From: Pseudomonas sp. FP2309
GTDB taxonomy: Bacteria > Pseudomonadota > Gammaproteobacteria > Pseudomonadales > Pseudomonadaceae
Direction: 5' to 3'
Length of the DNA stretch: 64,000 nt
Assembly (NCBI RefSeq): GCF_030687575.1
Contig: NZ_CP117439.1
Coordinates: 2,905,501-2,969,500 of the forward strand
The notes under the pieces were generated by a model. That model was not told where the DNA came from and did no database searches. It saw nothing but the letters and a program-made list of their open reading frames with translations. Shown here one piece after another: positions 8,763 through 17,411 of this stretch. The translations under genes and the position numbers were made by a program. The first letter of the stretch is position 1; each line of letters begins with the position of its first letter.

Positions 8763-9578
8763 ATGCAATTGATTAATCGCCACCCGGATCGCCCAACGCG
8801 GTTGTTGCTGGTCATCCTTCCGTTCGTTCTATTGCTGAGCGCCTACTTTTTAGGATCAGCACAACGGCTTGCGGAAAATCCCAATGACAAGCTGCTGCCA
8901 AGCGCAGTGCAAATGACCGATGCCGTGAAGCGCATGGCCTTTACCGAGGACAAACGCAGCGGAAGTTATCTTCTGTGGCAGGACACGGCGTCCAGTTTGC
9001 AGCGTTTGGCGATCGGGTTGGGTGTGAGCGCGTTGGTGGGGCTGTGCCTCGGTATTGCTGCAGGTACGTTGCCGCTCTTCGGCGCAACTTTGTCACCCTT
9101 GATGGTTGTTCTATCAATGGTGCCACCTCTGGCGATACTGCCGATCCTGTTCATTGTGTTTGGCCTTGGCGAGGTCTCGAAGGTGATGCTGATAGTGATC
9201 GGCATCACCCCGATCCTGGCGCGGGATCTCGAACAGCGTGCGCGTGAAATACCCGTAGAGCTTCTTATCAAGGCTCAAACATTGGGATCGTCGACCTGGA
9301 CGCTGATCTTGCGCGTCGTACTCCCACAGTTGCTTCCGCGTTTGCTGATCTCGCTTCGCCTGGTTCTTGGCTCTGCCTGGTTGTTTCTCATCGCAGCTGA
9401 AGCCATTGCATCAGAGGATGGGCTGGGCTATCGGATCTTCCTGGTGCGGCGCTATTTGGCCATGGACGTGATTCTCCCTTATGTGGTGTGGATTACCCTC
9501 CTGGCCTGGCTTATGGATTGGTGTCTCAAGACCCTCACCCGCCGAGCGTTCCCATGGTACGAGGGGGCACGCCCGTGA
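8763..9578 (+). CDS. Guanidine ABC importer, permease
   Basis: The 271-residue inner-membrane protein has about six transmembrane segments, starting at about residue 14 (LLLVILPFVLLLSAYFLGSA). It carries the BPD-transporter EAA loop near residues 160-180 (IPVELLIKAQTLGSSTWTLI), which contacts the ATPase. It belongs to the SsuC/TauC-like permeases that pair with NitT/TauT binding proteins. ATG at 8763 follows AGGGG; a GTG three codons earlier is possible. The stop codon overlaps the GTG start of the ATPase gene (GTGA), which implies translational coupling. Confidence 0.87.
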   Translation: MQLINRHPDRPTRLLLVILPFVLLLSAYFLGSAQRLAENPNDKLLPSAVQMTDAVKRMAFTEDKRSGSYLLWQDTASSLQRLAIGLGVSALVGLCLGIAAGTLPLFGATLSPLMVVLSMVPPLAILPILFIVFGLGEVSKVMLIVIGITPILARDLEQRAREIPVELLIKAQTLGSSTWTLILRVVLPQLLPRLLISLRLVLGSAWLFLIAAEAIASEDGLGYRIFLVRRYLAMDVILPYVVWITLLAWLMDWCLKTLTRRAFPWYEGARP

Positions 9579-10345
9579 GCTTTATTCAAGTCAACAACGT
9601 GTGGCAGCAATACGGCGACCATGTGGTGCTCGAAGGCCTGAATCTGAGCATTGCCGAAGGCGAGTTCTGCACCATGGTCGGTACTTCAGGCTGTGGCAAG
9701 TCCACTTTCTTAAGACTATTGCTGGGCCAAGAAAGAGCCACTAAGGGCGAGATACTGCTGGACGGGCGTCTGCTGGTCGCTGAACCGGATCCTGGCCGGG
9801 GCGTTGTGTTCCAGCGCTATTCGGTATTCCCGCACCTGAGCGTGCTGGACAACGTTGCTTTGGGACTGGAACTTCCAAACGCGCCGTTGATAGGACGCCT
9901 GTTCGGCCAGCGTAAACGGGCCGCCAGGGAGGAGGCAGCCCAATTGTTATCAAAAGTGGGGCTTGGCCACGCTTTGCAGAAATACCCGTCGCAACTGTCG
10001 GGTGGCATGCAACAGCGCCTTGCCATCGCTCAGGCCCTGATCATGAAGCCTCGGGTGCTGCTGTTGGATGAGCCTTTCGGCGCACTCGATCCCGGCATCC
10101 GCAAGGACATGCATGCACTGCTATTGGAGCTTTGGCGTGAGACACGGCTGACCGTGTTCATGGTCACCCACGATATTAGTGAAGGGTTCAGCTTGGGCAC
10201 TCGATTGATGGTGTTCGACAAAGTTCGCGTTGACCCTCATGCCCCATACGCCTATGGCGCTCGCATCACCTATGACCTGCCGCTGAACGCAAAGCGCAGC
10301 GAGGCCCAATTGACCTTGGCCTCGGCATTGCCAGGCGCCCATTAA
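9575..10345 (+). CDS. Guanidine ABC importer, ATP-binding protein
   Basis: The 256-residue ATPase carries Walker A (GTSGCGKST), the Q-loop (FQRYSVFPHLS), the signature LSGGMQQRLAIAQAL, Walker B with the catalytic Glu (VLLLDEPFGALD) and the switch His (VTHDISE). It is of the NitT/TauT type. The GTG at 9575 overlaps the permease stop and has AGGGGG at the right distance. An upstream ATG at 9554 would also stay in frame and add seven residues, so the exact start is uncertain. The next gene starts 19 bases later in the same operon. Confidence 0.88.
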   Translation: MSFIQVNNVWQQYGDHVVLEGLNLSIAEGEFCTMVGTSGCGKSTFLRLLLGQERATKGEILLDGRLLVAEPDPGRGVVFQRYSVFPHLSVLDNVALGLELPNAPLIGRLFGQRKRAAREEAAQLLSKVGLGHALQKYPSQLSGGMQQRLAIAQALIMKPRVLLLDEPFGALDPGIRKDMHALLLELWRETRLTVFMVTHDISEGFSLGTRLMVFDKVRVDPHAPYAYGARITYDLPLNAKRSEAQLTLASALPGAH

Positions 10346-10364
10346 TCAATATTGAGGTGTTTCC

Positions 10365-11078
10365 ATGAGTGAAAGTACCGTTTTCTCCGAAGAGCTATTG
10401 CCAGGTGGTGGCCACCTTTCCTTCGTTCTAAAACGCGGTCAAATGCTGCGCCTCACTGATCTTGAAGGCGGCGCCAACGTCAGCGTGATGCTTTTCAACG
10501 CGAACGAAAAAAGCGAGCGCCTGAATCTGCCCGACAGTCTCAAAGGACAGCACACAGCCAAGCTGACCGCAGGTCATTGCCTGTATTCGGACATGGGGCG
10601 TGTACTCGCCGCTATAACGCGCGACACCTGCGGGTGGAGCGACAGCATTGGTGGTGTCCTGTGTGCTGACGAGGTCGAGGAAAAGTACGGCCAAGGTCGC
10701 TATCAGGAGTTGCGCAATGGCTTCTTCCGTAACGGCGCGGACAACCTGCTGGTCGAGATGGGGAAATGGGAGCTGGGCCTGACTGACCTGTCGATGGTGT
10801 TGAATCTGTTCAGCCGCGTCGATGTGGACAACAACGGCGGGCTGAGTTTTGCAGAGGGAAACTCCAAGGCCGGCGATTGCATCGAACTGTATGCGCCCAT
10901 GGACACGCTGTTCGTTATCACCGCCTTGCAGCATCCGATGGATCCTGCACCCGAGTATTGCCCCAAGCCCGTCCAACTGACCTTCATGAATGCAGACGCC
11001 AGTGTTGCTGAGCATTGCCGCACTTCGCGCCCGGAAAATCAGCGTGGGTTTACCAACACCGACCGCTTGTTCGCCTGA
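10365..11078 (+). CDS. DUF1989 protein, urea-amidolyase-associated protein 1 (putative carboxyguanidine deiminase subunit)
   Basis: The 237-residue protein belongs to the DUF1989 family found as a pair between ABC importers and urea/guanidine carboxylases. Published work on guanidine degradation assigned such pairs as carboxyguanidine deiminase, which removes ammonia from carboxyguanidine to give allophanate. Visible family features are [20 protein letters not shown], which supplies Asp and Cys residues, and [20 protein letters not shown]. The GAGGTG before the ATG gives a good ribosome binding site. Its partner follows after 10 bases. Which of the two is catalytic cannot be told from sequence alone. 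Confidence 0.85.
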   Translation: MSESTVFSEELLPGGGHLSFVLKRGQMLRLTDLEGGANVSVMLFNANEKSERLNLPDSLKGQHTAKLTAGHCLYSDMGRVLAAITRDTCGWSDSIGGVLCADEVEEKYGQGRYQELRNGFFRNGADNLLVEMGKWELGLTDLSMVLNLFSRVDVDNNGGLSFAEGNSKAGDCIELYAPMDTLFVITALQHPMDPAPEYCPKPVQLTFMNADASVAEHCRTSRPENQRGFTNTDRLFA

Positions 11079-11088
11079 GGACTATTTC

Positions 11089-11715
11089 ATGACTACTCAT
11101 CTGCATCCGGAAGCCGCCATTTATCGAGCCACTATTCCCGCTGGCGAACCCTGGCTGACCGAAGTCAAAGCAGGTCAAACACTCCGGATCCTGGATCTGG
11201 AAGGTAACCAGGCCATCGATACCTTGTTTTACAGCGCTGCAAATCCCCGTGAACGTTACGACGTGCAGCGCACACTGCGTCGGCAGAACAATGTGTACCT
11301 TGGGGTTGGAAGCGTCCTCTACTCTAATCTGGGCCGTGCGCTTCTGACCATTGTCGAGGACAACTGTGGCCGTCACGATACGCTCGGTGGCGCCTGCGCG
11401 CAGGAAAGCAACACGGTTCGTTATGCGCTGGACAAGCGCCATATGCACAGCTGCCGTGACAACTATCTACGTGCCTGCTGCCACGATGGCCGTCTGGGCA
11501 AACGTGACATCAGCCCCAACATCAATTTTTTCATGAACGTTCCGGTGACTTCAGACGGTGGCCTCACTTTCGAGGATGGTATCTCCGCACCAGGCAAGTA
11601 CGTGCAACTGCGGGCGGAGATGGACGTGATCGTTCTCATCTCGAACTGCCCTCAACTGAACAATCCCTGCAATGGCTATAACCCCACCCCAGCAGAGCTA
11701 TTGATATGGGAATGA
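11089..11715 (+). CDS. DUF1989 protein, urea-amidolyase-associated protein 2 (putative carboxyguanidine deiminase subunit)
   Basis: The 208-residue second member of the DUF1989 pair is similar in layout to the previous gene: [16 protein letters not shown], then [20 protein letters not shown], a cysteine-rich segment ([16 protein letters not shown]) and [15 protein letters not shown]. The Cys/His residues could bind a metal. The start at 11089 follows GAGG, and the coding sequence lies ten bases behind the partner's stop. Together the two should convert carboxyguanidine to allophanate (family knowledge, not shown here). After it comes a 205-base gap that contains a second riboswitch. Confidence 0.85.
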   Translation: MTTHLHPEAAIYRATIPAGEPWLTEVKAGQTLRILDLEGNQAIDTLFYSAANPRERYDVQRTLRRQNNVYLGVGSVLYSNLGRALLTIVEDNCGRHDTLGGACAQESNTVRYALDKRHMHSCRDNYLRACCHDGRLGKRDISPNINFFMNVPVTSDGGLTFEDGISAPGKYVQLRAEMDVIVLISNCPQLNNPCNGYNPTPAELLIWE

Positions 11716-11829
11716 AGGCCTGGCTTCTCACAGGGAGGGCTTGGCTGTTCATGATTTGCCAAAGCCGCGCAGCCCAAGTTCGACCTCGTGACGATCATCA
11801 CGACAAGCCTCGCAAGCCTGACTGATCTC

Positions 11830-11882
11830 TGTCTGGGGACGGCCCCACGACCTTTCGAAAAACTGCGGGACGACCCGCAACC
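11830..11882 (+). promoter_or_regulatory. Guanidine-II riboswitch (mini-ykkC class)
   Basis: Two adjacent hairpins each carry the diagnostic ACGR tetraloop: GGGG-ACGG-CCCC at 11835-11846 and TGCGGG-ACGA-CCCGCA at 11864-11879, joined by a short linker. This is the complete architecture of the mini-ykkC motif, where the two loops kiss and bind guanidine. The carboxylase ATG is about 40 bases downstream with its Shine-Dalgarno (AGGGGAT). The C-run after hairpin 2 (GCAACCC) could pair with it when ligand is absent, which would fit translational control (inference). Confidence 0.88.
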
Positions 11883-11920
11883 CAGTTGAGGCGGACAGCT
11901 GCCGTCTTTAGGGGATATCC

Positions 11921-14900
11921 ATGTTCAACACCCTGCTAATCGCTAACCGTGGCGCTATCGCCTGCCGTATTTTACGAACATTGCGAGAGCTCGACGTAAA
12001 AGGTGTTGCCGTCTACTCAGAGGCCGATGTCGCCAGCCGTCATATCCTTGAGGCAGACCAAGCGCTGAGCCTTGGCGAAGGCGCCGCCGCTGGAACCTAT
12101 CTCGCGGTCGACAAGATTCTGGCCGCGGCCAAAGCCAGCGGTGCCCAGGCGATTCATCCAGGCTACGGCTTTCTTTCTGAAAACGCCGCGTTTGCCGAGG
12201 CCTGCGAAGCCGCCGGCATCGCGTTTGTCGGCCCGACGCCTGAACAGCTTCGTGTGTTCGGCCTCAAACACACAGCCCGTGCGCTCGCACGCGAGCATGG
12301 TGTGCCGCTGCTGGAAGGCACAGACCTGCTGGACAGTGTCGAGGACGCCTTGACGGCGGCAACCCGGGTCGGCTATCCAATCATGCTGAAAAGCACCGCA
12401 GGCGGTGGTGGGATTGGCATGCGTGTATGCCGTTCGGCGCAAGAGCTGAGCGAGGCGTTTGAGACGGTCAAACGCCTGGGCCAAAACAACTTCAGCGACG
12501 CTGGCGTGTTCATCGAGAAGTACATCCAGCGCGCGCGCCACCTTGAAGTCCAGGTCTTTGGTGACGGCGCGGGTGAGGTATTGGCCTTGGGGGTTCGGGA
12601 TTGTTCCGTTCAGCGACGCAACCAGAAGGTGCTTGAAGAAACGCCTGCCCCCAATCTTCCCAAAGGCATGGTCGAGGCGCTCTGCGAAGCAGCGATCAAG
12701 CTTGCGAAAGCGGTCAACTACCGGAGTGCCGGTACAGTCGAATTCGTCTTCGACAGCGATGACCAGTGTTTCTATTTCCTGGAAGTGAATACGCGTCTGC
12801 AGGTCGAACATGGAGTCACCGAACAGGTCTGGAACGTGGATTTGGTTCGGTGGATGATCCAGCTGGCCGCAGGCGACCTGCCGCCGCTGAGCGAGATTGG
12901 CGCGCAGTTGCAGCCGAATGGTCACGCTGTGCAGGCGCGGCTTTATGCCGAAGATCCGGGCAAGGATTTCCAGCCCAGCCCCGGCCTGTTAACTGCCGTG
13001 CGCTTTCCCACGGCCGATGGAAAAGCACTGCGCATCGACACATGGGTTGAAGCTGGATGCGAAATCCCGCCTTACTTCGATCCGATGATTGCCAAAGTCA
13101 TCGCTTGGGCGCCTGGTCGAGAACAGGCCCGCCTCCAACTGTACAAGGCATTGGGCGAAAGTCAGCTCTACGGGGTGGAGACCAACCGCGATTACCTTCG
13201 TCAAATTCTGCTGGATCAACCCTTCGCCAGTGGCCAACCATGGACTCGCTGCCTTGAAGGGCTGGTCTATCAGGCGCAAACCTTTGAAGTATTGAGTGGC
13301 GGCACCCAGACCAGCGTCCAGGATTATCCAGGACGCCTGGGCTACTGGGCTGTTGGAGTGCCTCCTTCGGGCCCGATGGACAGCCGAGCCCTGCGCTTGG
13401 GCAACAGGCTGTTGGGTAACCCCGACAGTACGGCCGGATTGGAGATCACCATGAGCGGGCCCACACTTCGGTTCAATACCGATGCGGTGGTGGTGGTGAC
13501 CGGAGCCGTCGTGCCGGTAACGCTCGATGGCACGGACATCGCCATGAACGCTGTGATACTGGTCAGTTCGGGTTCGATTCTGAACGTAGGCACGATCGCG
13601 GGTGCCGGCGCACGGAGTTACCTCTGCGTGCGCGGTGGCATTCAGGTGCCGGACTACCTCGGTAGCAAAAGCACCTTCACCCTGGGTCAATTTGGCGGAC
13701 ACTGTGGTCGAGCTCTTCGGGCAGGCGATGTGCTCCACCTGGCGGCGCTGACAGACAAAACTGTCGGGGCGGTGCTTCCTGAACAGCCTCCACTGGGCGC
13801 GCTCCGTCGCATAAAGGTCATTTATGGCCCACATGGAGCACCGGAATACTTTACCGAGAACTACATCGCTACGTTCTTTGCAACCGACTGGGAAGTGCAC
13901 TTCAACTCCAGCCGCACGGGTGTTCGCCTTATAGGGCCCAAGCCTGAGTGGGTGCGTGCCGACGGGGGAGAAGCCGGCCTGCATCCCTCCAATATTCATG
14001 ACAACCCATACGCGATTGGTGCCGTGGATTTCACCGGCGATATGCCCGTGATACTCGGGCCTGATGGGCCAAGCCTGGGCGGCTTCGTTTGTCCAGTGAC
14101 CGTGATTGAGGCAGATCTATGGCAGCTGGGTCAGCTCAAAGCTGGCGACAAGATCCGCTTCGTTCCAACCAACCTTAGCCGCGCCCGTCAGCTTGCGACC
14201 GCAGCGTTGTCAGCTGAACAAAATGATGCCGAGTGGGATCAATCCATCGAGCCACTGTCGCCGATCGTTTTGGATATCGGTCAGGACGACACCCGCCTGG
14301 TGGCCCGTGTAGCCGGTGATACTCATCTTCTATTGGAGATCGGCGCACCTGAACTTGACCTGGTGCTGCGCTTTCGCGGGCATGCATTGATGCAGGCGCT
14401 GGAGGCTAAACAGCTGGTGGGGGTGATCGACTTAACGCCTGGCATTCGCTCATTGCAAGTCCACTATCAGCCTGAGGAACTCCCTCTTAAATCCCTGCTT
14501 CAGATCGTTGCCGGTGAGTGGGGTGCAGTGTGCGCTGCAGGCGACCTGCAGGTGCCTTCGCGTATCGTGCATCTGCCTTTGTCATGGGACGACCCTGCAT
14601 GCCAGTTGGCGATCGAAAAGTACATGACTACCGTACGCAAGGATGCGCCATGGTGCCCAAGCAACCTTGAGTTCATTCGCCGCATCAACGACCTGCCAAA
14701 TCTCGACGAGGTGCAACGAACCGTGTTCGATGCCAGCTATCTCGTCATGGGGCTAGGGGACGTTTATCTGGGTGCGCCCGTGGCAACTCCGCTGGATCCC
14801 AGACACCGGCTGGTCACTACGAAGTACAACCCGGCCCGCACCTGGACAGCGGAAAACTCCGTGGGGATCGGCGGTGCATACCTATGCGTTTATGGCATGG

Positions 14901-15526
14901 AAGGCCCCGGTGGTTATCAGTTTGTGGGCCGTACGCTGCAGATGTGGAATCGCTATCGAGAAGTCGCTGCCTTTTCGGGCAAGCCTTGGTTGCTGCGTTT
15001 TTTTGACCAGATCAGGTTCTATCCGGTCACGGCTGACGAACTGACTCGCATCCGCCGTGACTTTCCGCTCGGCCGATTTGACCTGCAGATCGAGGAGCGC
15101 CAACTGAGACTGGCCGATTACCAAGCCTTCCTCGCGAAAGAAGCCGAGAGCATCCAGGCGTTTCGAGACCAACAGCAGGCTGCATTCGCAGCAGAACGGC
15201 AGCGTTGGATTGATAGCGGTCAGGCGCACTTCGAGAGCAACGAAGCGGTGGCGGCGGCCACTGAAGAAGCACTTTTGCCGCCTCACCAAACCGGTATCGA
15301 GAGCCCCATTGCAGGCAACTTATGGCAAGTCCAGGTCGCCCTTGATGATGAAGTCTGCGCAGGTACGCCGTTAGTCGTACTTGAGTCAATGAAGATGGAA
15401 ATCCCAGTGCTGGCCCCCTGCGCCGGCATCGTTCGCCAAGTTCTAGTAGAACCGGGCTGCGCGATACGCGCCGGACAACGAGTAATCGTTCTCGAACCTG
15501 TTCCCGCACAAGGAGAAAAAGCATGA
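11921..15526 (+). CDS. Biotin-dependent guanidine/urea carboxylase
   Basis: The 1201-residue enzyme has four parts. First is a biotin carboxylase domain (about 1-450): LLIANRGAIACRILRT, the ATP-grasp loop KSTAGGGGIGM and EVNTRLQVEHGVTEQ. Second is the KipA/AHS2-like half, starting SGGTQTSVQDYPGRLGYW. Third is the KipI/AHS1-like half from about 780, with a following linker. Fourth is a biotinyl domain with the acceptor lysine in VVLESMKMEIPV (about K1158). It carboxylates a urea-type substrate using bicarbonate and ATP. Between two guanidine riboswitches and next to a DUF1989 pair, guanidine is the more likely physiological substrate; the sequence alone does not exclude urea. It overlaps the hydrolase gene by four bases (ATGA). 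Confidence 0.9.
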   Translation: MFNTLLIANRGAIACRILRTLRELDVKGVAVYSEADVASRHILEADQALSLGEGAAAGTYLAVDKILAAAKASGAQAIHPGYGFLSENAAFAEACEAAGIAFVGPTPEQLRVFGLKHTARALAREHGVPLLEGTDLLDSVEDALTAATRVGYPIMLKSTAGGGGIGMRVCRSAQELSEAFETVKRLGQNNFSDAGVFIEKYIQRARHLEVQVFGDGAGEVLALGVRDCSVQRRNQKVLEETPAPNLPKGMVEALCEAAIKLAKAVNYRSAGTVEFVFDSDDQCFYFLEVNTRLQVEHGVTEQVWNVDLVRWMIQLAAGDLPPLSEIGAQLQPNGHAVQARLYAEDPGKDFQPSPGLLTAVRFPTADGKALRIDTWVEAGCEIPPYFDPMIAKVIAWAPGREQARLQLYKALGESQLYGVETNRDYLRQILLDQPFASGQPWTRCLEGLVYQAQTFEVLSGGTQTSVQDYPGRLGYWAVGVPPSGPMDSRALRLGNRLLGNPDSTAGLEITMSGPTLRFNTDAVVVVTGAVVPVTLDGTDIAMNAVILVSSGSILNVGTIAGAGARSYLCVRGGIQVPDYLGSKSTFTLGQFGGHCGRALRAGDVLHLAALTDKTVGAVLPEQPPLGALRRIKVIYGPHGAPEYFTENYIATFFATDWEVHFNSSRTGVRLIGPKPEWVRADGGEAGLHPSNIHDNPYAIGAVDFTGDMPVILGPDGPSLGGFVCPVTVIEADLWQLGQLKAGDKIRFVPTNLSRARQLATAALSAEQNDAEWDQSIEPLSPIVLDIGQDDTRLVARVAGDTHLLLEIGAPELDLVLRFRGHALMQALEAKQLVGVIDLTPGIRSLQVHYQPEELPLKSLLQIVAGEWGAVCAAGDLQVPSRIVHLPLSWDDPACQLAIEKYMTTVRKDAPWCPSNLEFIRRINDLPNLDEVQRTVFDASYLVMGLGDVYLGAPVATPLDPRHRLVTTKYNPARTWTAENSVGIGGAYLCVYGMEGPGGYQFVGRTLQMWNRYREVAAFSGKPWLLRFFDQIRFYPVTADELTRIRRDFPLGRFDLQIEERQLRLADYQAFLAKEAESIQAFRDQQQAAFAAERQRWIDSGQAHFESNEAVAAATEEALLPPHQTGIESPIAGNLWQVQVALDDEVCAGTPLVVLESMKMEIPVLAPCAGIVRQVLVEPGCAIRAGQRVIVLEPVPAQGEKA

Positions 15527-17286
15527 AAGACGATCTGAGACTTGAAGTGCTGAGAGCGCGCTACCTCAGCGGTCAGCTCTCTCCCCGCAGCCTGATCCTG
15601 GCGCTCAGGGAGCAGGCACAGGCACTGAATCCTGATTTCAATATGTTCATCCACCTGCTCAGTGTTCAAGAGCTGGAACCCTATCTGGCCGCGCTTGAGG
15701 CCAGCAGGATCGAAGACCTTCCGCTGTACGGCGTTCCATTTGCCATCAAAGACAACATTGATCTGGCGGGCATCCCAACGACGGCGGCGTGCCCAGCCTA
15801 TGCCTATACACCTGAACACTCGGCGACGGTTGTTCAGAAATTGATCAATCTTGGCGCAGTGCCCCTAGGCAAAACCAACCTTGACCAATTCGCAACAGGG
15901 CTCAATGGAACACGCTCACCCTACGGCGCCTGCATCAACAGCGTATTGCGCGAGTATCCATCCGGCGGTTCAAGCGCGGGATCGCCATTGACAGTCGCGT
16001 TGGGCCTGGCCAGCTTCGCGCTCGGCACCGATACCGCCGGCTCCGGTCGAGTGCCGGCCGCACTGAACAACCTTGTAGGATTAAAGGCAACCAAAGGCCT
16101 GATATCCACTGCTGGCGTTGTTCCCGCCTGTCGAACGCTGGACTGTGTGACGACCTTCACCGCGACAGCAGCCGAGGCCAGCCGGCTGCTGGCGCTCACT
16201 GCAGAGCTTGATCCTCAAGACGAATACAGTCGAGCCAACCCGAGTTGGAACGATGGCTCTGCGTTTGGACATGTCAGCGCTTTCCGGTTCGGAGTACCCC
16301 GCGAGGAAGACCTCCAGTTCTTCGGATGCACCGAGGGGCCCGACCTGTTTGCCGCAGCCGTTGAGCGCTTGAAAGGGCTGGGGGGCGAGGCGGTAGTTCT
16401 GGATCTCTCACCGTTCCTGGAAGCCGCGCGGTTGCTGTACGAAGGCCCTTGGGTGGCTGAACGCTATAGCGTGGTTGGAGAGCTGGCACGAACCCAGCCA
16501 GAGGCGGTTTTGCCAGTGATCCACGCCGTTCTCGCTAAAGGCCCCGAGGTGACAGGGGTCGACACCTTTCGCGCCCACTATCGCATGCAAGCACTAAAGG
16601 CCGCGTGCGACCGCGTAATGTCAGGCCTCGACTGCGTACTGACTCCGACCATAGGCAGGCCAGTTACTCTGGCAGAGCTCGCCGCAGAGCCGGTGCTGCG
16701 CAACTCGGAACTGGGCTACTACACCAACTTCATGAACCTGCTCGACTATGCCGCCGTGGCCGTACCGAGCGACCTCATGGTCAACGGCCTGCCTTGGGGC
16801 GTGACGCTGTTTGGCCGAGCCTTTACGGATCAATATCTGTTGAGCCTTGCCAATGCCTATCAGGATGGCAAAACTCCAGGCAATGCGGCCCGTAACGATC
16901 AGTCCCGCGTGGTTGTGTGCGGGGCACATCTCGACGGCCTGGCGCTCAACTGGCAACTCAAGCAACGTGGCGCGACCCTGCTGGAGGCCACCGTGAGCGC
17001 CCCTAATTATCGGCTGTACGCACTGGCTGGCGGGCCGCTAAAACGTCCGGGCATGGTACGTGTTGCGCAAGGAGGCGTTGAGATCGCCGTCGAGGTCTGG
17101 CAACTGCCTAGTTCGGAACTGGGCTCCTTCCTCAATGGTATTCCAGCCCCTCTCGGGTTGGGGAAGGTAGAGCTTCAGGACGGTCGCTGGGAAACCGGCT
17201 TCATATGTGAAGGTTACGGCCTCGAAGGTGCTGCCGATATCAGCGAGTACGGTGGCTGGCGTGCCTGGTTGACCTCTCAGGTATGA
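15523..17286 (+). CDS. atzF: Allophanate hydrolase
   Basis: This 587-residue amidase-signature enzyme splits allophanate to CO2 and two ammonium ions, the last step of guanidine or urea-carboxylase breakdown. The Lys-cisSer-Ser triad is intact: K76 (GVPFAIKDNID), S150 in YPSGGSSAGS and nucleophile S174 in GTDTAGSGRVPAA, with the same spacing as characterised AtzF. The C-terminal domain (about 460-587) is the allophanate-hydrolase-specific extension. The ATG overlaps the carboxylase stop. It is the last gene of the operon; a short GC hairpin followed by five T lies 11 bases after the stop. Confidence 0.92.
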   Translation: MKDDLRLEVLRARYLSGQLSPRSLILALREQAQALNPDFNMFIHLLSVQELEPYLAALEASRIEDLPLYGVPFAIKDNIDLAGIPTTAACPAYAYTPEHSATVVQKLINLGAVPLGKTNLDQFATGLNGTRSPYGACINSVLREYPSGGSSAGSPLTVALGLASFALGTDTAGSGRVPAALNNLVGLKATKGLISTAGVVPACRTLDCVTTFTATAAEASRLLALTAELDPQDEYSRANPSWNDGSAFGHVSAFRFGVPREEDLQFFGCTEGPDLFAAAVERLKGLGGEAVVLDLSPFLEAARLLYEGPWVAERYSVVGELARTQPEAVLPVIHAVLAKGPEVTGVDTFRAHYRMQALKAACDRVMSGLDCVLTPTIGRPVTLAELAAEPVLRNSELGYYTNFMNLLDYAAVAVPSDLMVNGLPWGVTLFGRAFTDQYLLSLANAYQDGKTPGNAARNDQSRVVVCGAHLDGLALNWQLKQRGATLLEATVSAPNYRLYALAGGPLKRPGMVRVAQGGVEIAVEVWQLPSSELGSFLNGIPAPLGLGKVELQDGRWETGFICEGYGLEGAADISEYGGWRAWLTSQV

Positions 17287-17289
17287 CAT

Positions 17290-17406
17290 CTCCTATGGGG
17301 CGGCCCCTTTTTACGGCCGTTGCAGCGCGCTCAGATCGAACGCGCTTGCCTCATTCATGCGGACCGACTCAGTCCAGCCCAGTGATTGAAGCCGCCTGCT
17401 CTTTGT
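17290..17406. repeat. Dispersed repeat, copy 2 (hairpin plus fragment of a WGR-gene 3' end)
   Basis: This stretch aligns base by base, with small gaps, to 31655-31775. It contains hairpin AGCGCG-ctcagatcgaa-CGCGCT at 17324-17346. To the right it has a minus-strand relic reading YKEQAASITGLD, which mirrors the last codons (GYQEQAGSITSG) of the helicase-WGR gene at 31744. So it holds the debris of the end of a related gene or a copied downstream region. It lies between the convergent atzF and DMT transporter genes. Confidence 0.65.
17297..17312 (+). terminator. Rho-independent terminator of the guanidine operon
   Basis: GGGG-CGG-CCCC is followed directly by TTTTT, beginning 11 bases after the atzF stop. 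The stem is short (4 bp) but pure GC. It forms the left edge of a longer sequence shared with the 31.65-31.78 kb region. Confidence 0.55.
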
Positions 17407-17411
17407 ACGAG

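Noticed and set aside
12017..12925. 302-codon minus-strand open frame
   Set aside because: Antisense to the biotin carboxylase domain of the guanidine carboxylase.
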